NCBI GenBank assembly: GCA_015654725.1
Contig: JAATGI010000096.1
Span: 1-5,628 of the forward strand
Source of the DNA: Rhodospirillales bacterium
Lineage (GTDB): Bacteria; Pseudomonadota; Alphaproteobacteria; ATCC43930; CGMCC-115725
DNA length: 5,628 bases
Direction of reading: 5' to 3'
This document shows positions 1 to 5,628 of this stretch, in pieces. Each line of letters starts with the position of its first letter. The first letter of the stretch is position 1. A program made the translations under genes and the position numbers. The notes beneath the pieces were generated by a model. It was given only the letters and a program-made list of their open reading frames with translations. It was not told the DNA's origin and searched no databases.

Positions 1-92
1 ATACCGTAACCGCTCCATTCGATCGAGACGGGCGCCACCGCAACCAGAGCTAGCAGGCTCGTCGAAAGCAACATCCGATTGGTGATCCGCAT
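1..92 (-). CDS. Start of an unidentified exported protein (3' end outside window)
   Basis: Only the first 30 codons lie in the window. They begin at an ATG at 92-90 and run off the left edge without a stop. The peptide has the form of a Sec signal peptide: a short basic N-region (MRITNR), a hydrophobic core of about 14 residues (positions 7-20) and an AVA motif at 18-20 that could be the signal peptidase I site. Pro at the +1 position is unusual for cleavage there, so the true site may differ. The visible part after it is PVSIEWSGYG. The start is well supported by an AAAGGAG ribosome binding site six bases upstream; the in-frame Met7 is a less likely alternative. The gene lies 172 bases downstream of rodA on the same strand, so it is either the last member of the operon or a separate unit with its own promoter. 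I do not recognise the family, and too little is visible to propose a function beyond export across the inner membrane. Confidence 0.7.
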   Translation of the reverse strand, partial: MRITNRMLLSTSLLALVAVAPVSIEWSGYG

Positions 93-98
93 GGATTG

Positions 99-105
99 CT
101 CCTTT
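99..105 (-). promoter_or_regulatory. Strong ribosome binding site of the partial exported-protein gene
   Basis: On the minus strand the sequence reads AAAGGAG followed by six bases (CAATCC) and the ATG at 92-90. This is the clearest Shine-Dalgarno element in the window. It decides the start of the partial gene and is the main reason for calling a gene from only 30 codons. Confidence 0.8.
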
Positions 106-124
106 AGCCGTCTCGGATCGCGAC

Positions 125-138
125 GCGCGTGAACGCGC
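125..138 (-). repeat. Short GC-rich inverted repeat in the leader of the exported-protein gene
   Basis: On the minus strand GCGCGT and ACGCGC flank a two-base centre, a perfect 6-bp inverted repeat (realistically a 5-bp stem with a four-base loop). It lies about 33 bases upstream of the ATG at 92. It could be a small leader hairpin or a dyad operator. CG-rich dyads of this length arise easily by chance in such DNA, so no function is assigned. Confidence 0.3.
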
Positions 139-186
139 CCGACCCGCAGCGGTACAACTAGTCCGCGATTGGGACGAGGAAGGGGC

Positions 187-233
187 AAAAAAAGGGGGAA
201 AAATGGCGATTTCTAGCGAAAGTCTTAATGCCA
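187..233 (-). terminator. Candidate weak Rho-independent terminator after rodA
   Basis: On the minus strand TGGCATT (233-227) can pair with AATCGCCA (211-204) if one C is bulged, giving a 7-bp stem with a loop of about 15 bases. It is followed at once by TTTTT, then CCCCC, then TTTTTTT. The position, about 30 bases past the rodA stop, and the U-rich tail fit an intrinsic terminator. The long loop, the bulge and the C interruption make it weak. It may only attenuate read-through into the exported-protein gene, or the pyrimidine tract may be incidental. Confidence 0.3.
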
Positions 234-250
234 GCACTATTACGGCGAGT

Positions 251-260
251 TAAAATTTTA
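251..260. repeat. Perfect 10-base AT palindrome TAAAATTTTA just after rodA
   Basis: TAAAATTTTA is a perfect self-complementary decamer starting four bases beyond the rodA stop codon. It stands out because the surrounding DNA is GC-rich. It could be a protein-binding dyad or part of an AT-rich promoter region for the downstream gene. I see no convincing -35/-10 pair around it, so no regulatory role is assigned. Confidence 0.35.
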
Positions 261-264
261 CGCT

Positions 265-1419
265 TCAACCCTCGCTGTCGCCGAAGCGCCCGATGCGGGT
301 GTCGCGGTGAACATAGACGCCGAGCAAAATGCCGAAGCCGAACATGATGGTGAGCATCGCGGTGCCACCAAAGGACACGAGCGGCAGCGGCACGCCGACC
401 ACAGGAAGGAGGCCGGTCACCATCGCGATATTGATGAAGACATAGAGAAAGAAATTGACGGTGATGCCGAGCGCCAAGAGCCGGCCGAAATTGTTGCGGC
501 TGCGGAACGCGATCGCGAAGCCGTATGCGAGCACCAGCAGGTAAAGTGCCAGCAAGACCAGGCCGCCGACCAATCCGAATTCCTCGGCCAGCATCGTGAA
601 AATGAAATCGGTCTGCTTCGCCGGGAGGAAGCTCAGATGGGCTTGGGTGCCGGCCATGAATCCCTTGCCGAACACGCCGCCCGAGCCGATGGCGATTTTC
701 GATTGCAGCGCGTGGTAGCCGGCGCCGAGCGGATCGCTTTCCGGATCGAGGAAGCTGGCAATGCGGGCGCGCTGATAATCGCGCAGGTGATGCCAGACCA
801 GCGGCACCGCGCCGCCGCCGGCCGCGGTCACGAACGCGAACATCCACCAGCGGACGCCGACCAGATACAACATCGCGGCGCCGCCCAAAACCAGCATGAG
901 CGCCGTGCCGAGGTCCGGCTGCTTCAATACCAACGCCGCCGGCACGAGCGTGAGCGCGGCCGGCACGACGAGCCGCCACGGCTTGCCGACCTCCTCGAGC
1001 GAAAGGCCGTGAAAATAGCGCGCCAGCGCCAGCACCAACGCGATCTTCATCAACTCCGACGGCTGCAGCTGAATGAAGCCTAAATCGATCCAGCGCTGCG
1101 CGCCCATGCCGACGGCGCCGCGGATTTCGACGCCGACCAAAAGGACAAAGACGACGCCATAGAACACATAGGCGAAGCGCAGCCAGAAACGGAGATCGAT
1201 CAGCGCGACCGCGATCATGACGATGGCGGCGACGGCAAAGCGGATGGCTTGCCTCTCGGCCCATGGCTGCCAACTTCCGTTGGCCGCGGAATAGAGCATG
1301 GCGAAGCCGACGCCGGCGATGACCGTGACGAGCAGGACGAGGCCCCAATTGAGGCTCCACAACTTGCCGCCTACGGGCGTGTTCCCGCCGCCGAAATCGG
1401 CCGTGTCGCGTTCCGCCAC
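265..1419 (-). CDS. rodA: RodA, SEDS-family peptidoglycan glycosyltransferase
   Basis: This 384-residue polytopic inner-membrane protein polymerises lipid II into glycan strands for side-wall elongation and works as a pair with PBP2. Family signatures are visible in order: an N-terminal cytoplasmic stretch of about 24 residues, a first membrane segment at about 25-43, the block QRWIDLGFIQLQPSELMKIA (108-127), KQPDLGTA (166-173), the large periplasmic-loop motif FLPAKQTDFIFTMLAEEFG (264-282) and the closing VPLPLVSFGGTAM block (343-355). Asp271 in QTDFIF matches the Asp known to be essential for SEDS polymerase activity (HTDFIF in E. coli RodA). The length is normal for the family. The start is taken as GTG at 1419-1417, two bases after the mrdA TGA. 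AAGAG six bases upstream is a plausible ribosome binding site, and the first ATG in the frame lies inside the first membrane segment. The frame stays open far upstream through mrdA, but that part overlaps mrdA in another frame and is a shadow. The 2-nt gap suggests translational coupling to mrdA. Confidence 0.96.
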   Translation of the reverse strand: MAERDTADFGGGNTPVGGKLWSLNWGLVLLVTVIAGVGFAMLYSAANGSWQPWAERQAIRFAVAAIVMIAVALIDLRFWLRFAYVFYGVVFVLLVGVEIRGAVGMGAQRWIDLGFIQLQPSELMKIALVLALARYFHGLSLEEVGKPWRLVVPAALTLVPAALVLKQPDLGTALMLVLGGAAMLYLVGVRWWMFAFVTAAGGGAVPLVWHHLRDYQRARIASFLDPESDPLGAGYHALQSKIAIGSGGVFGKGFMAGTQAHLSFLPAKQTDFIFTMLAEEFGLVGGLVLLALYLLVLAYGFAIAFRSRNNFGRLLALGITVNFFLYVFINIAMVTGLLPVVGVPLPLVSFGGTAMLTIMFGFGILLGVYVHRDTRIGRFGDSEG

Positions 1420-1421
1420 GC

Positions 1422-3317
1422 TCAGCTCTTTTCCGCCGCGGCGATGGCGAACGGATGATCCGGCACCCGGCGCGCCGGATCGCGCTTTTGCGCCTCGCGC
1501 AAGACATCGCGGCAGATCGGCGCCGCGACCGCCGAGCCGCCGCCGCCGGTTTCGCCGCCATGCTCGACGATGGTGGCGCAGACATAACGCGGCGCTCCCA
1601 CCGGCGCGAAGGCGATAAAGAGCGCGTGATCCCGGTCCTGCCACGGCAATTCCGTCGGCTTGCGCAGGCCGTGCTCGCGTTCCGCCTCGGTGATACGGCG
1701 CACCTGCGACGTACCCGACTTGCCGCCCATCGCCAGGCCCGGATCGGTGATGCGCGCGGCGTACGCGGTGCCCCCCGGCTCGTTCACCACCGCCATCATG
1801 CCGTCGAGCACGAGATCGAGATGCGCGGCGGGAATGCCGAGCGCGTCGAAATCGGCGGCGCCCGCCGTCGCGGCGGCGCCGGGCGTCATGATGCCGTCCT
1901 CGCGCAGCAGCCTCGGCATCACGGCGCGATTGGTGACCAGCCGCGCCGCCATGACGCAGAGCTGCAGCGGCGTCACCGCGACGTAGCTCTGGCCGATGCC
2001 GGCGCTGATGGTTTCGCCCGGTTGCCATTTGACACCCGTGGTCGCCAGCTTCCAGTCCGTCGTCGGGATCAGGCCGGCGGCCTCGCCCGGCAGATCGATG
2101 CCGGTCGCGTTGCCGAGCCCGAAGCGCCGCGCCATCGCGGCGATCGGATCGATGCCGAGCCGGCGCGCGGTCTCGAAAAAGAACACGTCGCAGGAATGTT
2201 TGATCGCCTCGCGCAACACCAGGGTGCCGTGGCCGCCCTTTTTCCAGCAATGAAACAGCGCGTCACCGAGTTCGAAATAGCCGGGACACGTGATGTGCGT
2301 GTCGGGAGTGAGCGCGCCTGAATCGAGCGCCGCCAGCGCCACCATCGGCTTGAAGGTCGAGCCCGGCGCATAGACGCCCGCGATCGCCTTGTCGTTGAGC
2401 GGGCGCAGGGGATCGCTTTGCAACGCCAGCCATTGTTCCTGGCTCAGGCCGGTGACGAACCCCGAGGGGTCATAGCCCGGCGTCGAAACCAACGCCAGCG
2501 CCTCGCCGGTCCAAGCGTCCAGCAAAACGCAGGCGGCGCTGCTCTCGCCGGCGCAGCGACGCGTGGCGAAATCCTGAAGCGCCATGTCGATGGCAAGGAC
2601 CGCATCGCGTCCCGGCTCGCCCTCGTCCCGGTTCAACTCGCGCACGACGCGGCCGAAGGCATTGACCTCGACCTCGCTGGTTCCCGCCTCGCCCCGCAAA
2701 TCGAGGTCGTATTGCTTTTCGATGCCGCTTTTGCCGAGGTGAAAATCCGGCAATTCGAGCACCGGATCGCCGCCCAGATCCTGCTCCGACACCGCGGCGA
2801 CGTAGCCGAGCAGCGGCGAGGCCGTGGCGCCGTACGGGTAATCGCGCGTCAGCCCTTGCTCGATCGAGACGCCGGGCAACTCAAGCGTGTTCACCTCGAT
2901 GCGCGCCATCTCCTCCCAATCGAGATTCTCGCGGACCGCGACCGGCACGAAACTGTGATTGCGCCGCGCATCGCGCAGCACGCGGCGGCGGTCGGCGTCG
3001 GAAAGGGAAATGAGCGCCGCCACGGCGTCGAGCATGGCATCGATATCGGGCGTTTGCTCCGGCACCAGCACGACGCGATACGTCGGACGATTGTCCGCCA
3101 GGGGCGCGCCGAAGCGATCGAGAATCCGCCCGCGCCGCGGCGCGATGAGCCGGAGTCCGATCCGGTTCTGGTCGGCCAACATGCCATAGCGGTCGGCCTG
3201 CAACACCTGGAGTTGGTAGAGCCGGCCCGCGAGCGCCGCCGCCAGCGCGCCCTGGACGCCGGCGAGCAGCAGCGCGCGGCGGGTCAACAATTTCGATCGA
3301 TTCTTTTCGCGCTCCAT
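1422..3317 (-). CDS. mrdA: PBP2, elongasome D,D-transpeptidase
   Basis: This 631-residue class B penicillin-binding protein cross-links the peptide stems of new side-wall peptidoglycan in the periplasm as the partner of RodA. A basic N-terminus (MEREKNRSK) precedes one membrane anchor at about 14-31. A dimerisation/pedestal domain follows, with the block RRGRILDRFGAPLADNRPTY (61-80) and, further on, LGKSGIEKQYD (194-204). The transpeptidase domain carries all three catalytic motifs: S320-T-F-K323 with the acylation serine, S375-C-D377 and K533-S-G-T536. KSGT rather than KTGT is normal in PBP2. Cys344, Cys357, His363 and Cys376 cluster where a metal site has been described in some PBP2 proteins. 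The ATG at 3317-3315 shares its A with the mreD TGA (TGATG), a typical coupling arrangement. A longer frame upstream lies inside mreD and is rejected. FtsI/PBP3 is the main alternative class B enzyme, but the setting between mreD and rodA and the HCWKKGGHG region favour PBP2. Confidence 0.96.
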   Translation of the reverse strand: MEREKNRSKLLTRRALLLAGVQGALAAALAGRLYQLQVLQADRYGMLADQNRIGLRLIAPRRGRILDRFGAPLADNRPTYRVVLVPEQTPDIDAMLDAVAALISLSDADRRRVLRDARRNHSFVPVAVRENLDWEEMARIEVNTLELPGVSIEQGLTRDYPYGATASPLLGYVAAVSEQDLGGDPVLELPDFHLGKSGIEKQYDLDLRGEAGTSEVEVNAFGRVVRELNRDEGEPGRDAVLAIDMALQDFATRRCAGESSAACVLLDAWTGEALALVSTPGYDPSGFVTGLSQEQWLALQSDPLRPLNDKAIAGVYAPGSTFKPMVALAALDSGALTPDTHITCPGYFELGDALFHCWKKGGHGTLVLREAIKHSCDVFFFETARRLGIDPIAAMARRFGLGNATGIDLPGEAAGLIPTTDWKLATTGVKWQPGETISAGIGQSYVAVTPLQLCVMAARLVTNRAVMPRLLREDGIMTPGAAATAGAADFDALGIPAAHLDLVLDGMMAVVNEPGGTAYAARITDPGLAMGGKSGTSQVRRITEAEREHGLRKPTELPWQDRDHALFIAFAPVGAPRYVCATIVEHGGETGGGGSAVAAPICRDVLREAQKRDPARRVPDHPFAIAAAEKS

Positions 3318-3835
3318 CACACCCGCCGCAAAAGGGCGCGCTGCGTCCAGGCCAACAGGTAGCTCGCGACTGGAAAACAAGCCGCGGTCACGATGGCCTG
3401 AAACAGGAAGGGGCGGGAACCGAGCGGCGCCTCGTTGAGGATGCTGGTGACCGCCCATTCGAGCGCGGTCACGATCGCCGCGACCACCAGAAAGCCCGCC
3501 CAAACCACGGCAAAATCCCGGTTTGCCACCAGCGGGCGCTGCCGCAGCACCAGGCTGCGCGCGACCAGCAAGACGAGCGACGACAGGCCGAGATAGGGCG
3601 TCCCGTCCAGCAAGTCAACGAAGAGCCCGATGGCGAAGACGCCGCTCGGCGGTAGCAAATCGGGACGATAGATCGTCCAGTGATAGACCACCATCAGCGC
3701 GAAGGCGGGCGTCGCGATGGCGAGGCCCGGCACCGCGATCGGCGTGACCGACAAGAGCGCCGCCAGGGCGCCGGTCGCGAACGGCGCCAGGCGGTACAGG
3801 CCGTCGATATCGCGCGGGAAAAGGGTCAGGCGCAA
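3317..3835 (-). CDS. mreD: MreD, rod shape-determining membrane protein
   Basis: This is a 172-residue, highly hydrophobic integral membrane protein of the usual MreD size. About five or six membrane segments can be seen, near 16-31, 34-53, 62-76, 82-97, 107-130 and 143-163. The segment YRPDLLPPSGVFAIGLFVDL (56-75) is the recognisable MreD signature (R-P-D-LLPP followed by G-x-x-x-D). It acts with MreC to link MreB filaments to PBP2 and RodA. The start is TTG at 3835-3833. The mreC stop codon lies in the same frame 18 bases upstream, no ATG or GTG occurs between, and later starts would remove the basic N-terminus and the first membrane segment. The ribosome binding site is poor (a GAG about 12 bases upstream), so expression may depend on coupling to mreC. 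The stop codon overlaps the mrdA start by one base. MreD diverges fast, so the identification rests on the signature, topology and position together. Confidence 0.93.
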   Translation of the reverse strand: MRLTLFPRDIDGLYRLAPFATGALAALLSVTPIAVPGLAIATPAFALMVVYHWTIYRPDLLPPSGVFAIGLFVDLLDGTPYLGLSSLVLLVARSLVLRQRPLVANRDFAVVWAGFLVVAAIVTALEWAVTSILNEAPLGSRPFLFQAIVTAACFPVASYLLAWTQRALLRRV

Positions 3836-3853
3836 GGCGGCACCGCGCTCGGG

Positions 3854-4759
3854 CTAATGCGCGTCCGCGGCCTTCGTGCCCTTCGTCGTTCTCGGCGGCG
3901 GGACGGCGCTTTGCGGCAGGAACGCGGACAGGCCAAGATCGAGAATGCGCACATAATCGAGCCGCGCGGGCTCGGCATAGGGCTCGACCCGCACCACGTC
4001 GCCGTCGATCGACGCCACCACGCCGACCGGCAGGTCGGGCGGAAACACCCCGTCGGCGCCGCCGGTGACGATGCGCTCGCCGGGCGTGATCGAGGCGTCG
4101 GCGGGCAGATAAAGCAGTCTCGGCTGATCGGAATTGTCGCCCGCCATGACGGCGCGCAGGCGCGAGGATTCGAGCACCACCGGAATGCGCGAATTGAGAT
4201 CGGTCAGAAGCAAGAGCCGCGCGGTCCGCTCGCCGACCTCGGTGACACGGCCGACCAGCCCCTCGCCGGTCACGCCCGCCTGGCCGCGCGCCACGCCGTC
4301 GCGCGCGCCGACATCGACCAGCACATTGCGGGCGAACGCGCCGCCGGAATTGGCAATCACTTGAGCGGCGATCGAGAAGGTCGCGCCCTTGGCCTGAAAG
4401 CCGGTGAGCGCGCGAAGCGCGGCGTTTTCGGCGGCAAGGCGCCGCCCCACCTCCTGCCATTCCAACAGCCGGTCGTTGTCCTCGCGCAGGCGCTGGTTTT
4501 CGTCATAAAGATCGAGCAACCCCCTGATATGACGCGCGCCCGCGGACACCGCAGCCGCCGGCTGCGACAGCACCGCCAGTACCGGCGCGATCCGGTCGGC
4601 GGCTTCGACACGGATGCGTTCGAACAGCACGGCGTCGGCCTTGCCGAGAACGATCAGGAGCAAGGACAACACGATCAGGAACGGGACGGCCAAGCGCCGC
4701 GCAGCCAAACGGGCCTGCGCGTTGGTGACGGAAATGATGTTAGCGCGCTCGCGCAACAT
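3854..4759 (-). CDS. mreC: MreC, rod shape-determining scaffold protein
   Basis: This 301-residue bitopic protein has a cytoplasmic N-terminus of about 23 residues, one membrane helix at about 24-39 (VPFLIVLSLLLIVLG), a periplasmic coiled-coil stretch at about 77-118 (rich in E, N, R and L: DENQRLREDNDRLLEWQEVG), and a double beta-barrel MreC domain at about 126-275. Family hallmarks in the beta domain include VLVDVGARDGVARGQAGVTG (146-165), GLVGRVTEVGERTARLLLLTD (167-187) and GERIVTGGADGVFPPDLPVG (227-246). In the family MreC self-associates and binds MreD and PBP2, activating PBP2/RodA. The ATG at 4759-4757 is directly preceded by an in-frame TAG, so no longer start is possible; a GGGG just upstream is a modest ribosome binding site. 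The C-terminus (288-301) is a short polar tail rich in Pro, Thr and Lys, probably disordered. The gene starts 64 bases after mreB and ends 18 bases before mreD. Confidence 0.96.
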   Translation of the reverse strand: MLRERANIISVTNAQARLAARRLAVPFLIVLSLLLIVLGKADAVLFERIRVEAADRIAPVLAVLSQPAAAVSAGARHIRGLLDLYDENQRLREDNDRLLEWQEVGRRLAAENAALRALTGFQAKGATFSIAAQVIANSGGAFARNVLVDVGARDGVARGQAGVTGEGLVGRVTEVGERTARLLLLTDLNSRIPVVLESSRLRAVMAGDNSDQPRLLYLPADASITPGERIVTGGADGVFPPDLPVGVVASIDGDVVRVEPYAEPARLDYVRILDLGLSAFLPQSAVPPPRTTKGTKAADAH

Positions 4760-4774
4760 CTACCCCAAAGCTAT

Positions 4775-4791
4775 TCCGGACCGCGACCGGA
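4775..4791 (-). other. Small hairpin in the mreB-mreC spacer
   Basis: The 64-base spacer (4760-4823) holds TCCGG, a seven-base loop and CCGGA, a perfect 5-bp stem on the transcribed strand about 15 bases before the mreC ATG. No T-run follows it, so it is not an intrinsic terminator. It could modulate mreC translation or mark an mRNA processing site. The self-complementary CCCCGGGG at 4809-4816 in the same spacer cannot form a looped hairpin by itself. No promoter is evident, which fits co-transcription of mreB and mreC. Confidence 0.3.
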
Positions 4792-4823
4792 TGCGCCTAC
4801 TCTCATAACCCCGGGGGCGGGCG

Positions 4824-5628
<805 letters not shown>

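Noticed and set aside
307..1083. A plus-strand open frame of 258 codons rich in Glu, His, Arg and Gln.
   Set aside because: Antisense of rodA. The complement of hydrophobic-residue codons gives this charged composition; no domain and no ribosome binding site seen.
158..1585. A 475-codon minus-strand open frame across rodA.
   Set aside because: Arg/Ala-rich out-of-frame reading of rodA and the end of mrdA; its tail simply reads through the intergenic region. No recognisable domain.
265..2250. A 661-codon minus-strand open frame that includes rodA plus about 277 upstream codons.
   Set aside because: The upstream part overlaps mrdA in another frame, is Arg/Gly/Ala-rich low-quality sequence, and has no RodA homology; RodA starts at the GTG at 1419.
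1455..2321. A plus-strand open frame of 288 codons.
   Set aside because: Antisense of mrdA, with Arg/Ala/His-rich shadow composition.
2418..3362. A plus-strand open frame of 314 codons.
   Set aside because: Antisense of the mrdA 5' half; composition typical of shadows in GC-rich DNA.
3615..4460. A minus-strand open frame of 281 codons overlapping mreC and mreD.
   Set aside because: Out-of-frame Arg-rich reading; the overlapped frames carry clear MreC and MreD features.
4809..4816. CCCCGGGG palindrome in the mreB-mreC spacer as a terminator.
   Set aside because: No loop is possible within the palindrome and no T-run follows; such octamers are common in GC-rich DNA.

Overview
The window carries the rod-shape / lateral cell-wall elongation operon of a GC-rich Gram-negative bacterium, almost certainly an alphaproteobacterium. 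All genes are on the minus strand, so transcription runs from the right edge to the left: mreB (5' part cut off by the window edge), mreC, mreD, mrdA (PBP2) and rodA. A strong ribosome binding site and the first 30 codons of an unidentified exported protein follow at the left edge. The alphaproteobacterial assignment rests on the gene order mreB-mreC-mreD-mrdA-rodA, the high GC content, the look of the MreB sequence (for example IADFEVAEEMIKHFIRKVHN) and the cysteine-rich PBP2 segment. It is an inference from remembered family features, not from a database search.

Layout, in transcription order: mreB 5628-4824 (incomplete); a 64-nt spacer with a small hairpin; mreC 4759-3854; an 18-nt spacer; mreD 3835-3317, with a TTG start; mrdA 3317-1422, whose start overlaps the mreD stop by one base (TGATG); a 2-nt gap; rodA 1419-265, with a GTG start; a 172-nt intergenic region (93-264) with AT-rich tracts and one weak terminator candidate; then the partial exported-protein gene 92-1. 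No gene is supported on the plus strand. The long plus-strand open frames are antisense shadows of GC-rich coding sequence.

Together the genes encode the elongasome. MreB is the actin-like filament that orients the machine. MreC and MreD are its inner-membrane / periplasmic scaffold. RodA is the SEDS glycan polymerase and PBP2 is its partner transpeptidase. The one-base overlap and 2-nt gap around mrdA suggest translational coupling, which would keep MreD, PBP2 and RodA in step.

I did not find a previously undescribed system; the region is a conserved core operon. Points worth a second look are: a 14-base A/T-only block with three overlapping canonical -1 slippery heptamers and an SD-like element just before the mreB stop; an Asp right after the conserved T-T-E of the MreB phosphate-2 loop; a Cys/Cys/His/Cys set in PBP2 that looks like a zinc site; the non-ATG starts of mreD and rodA; and the unidentified exported protein downstream.
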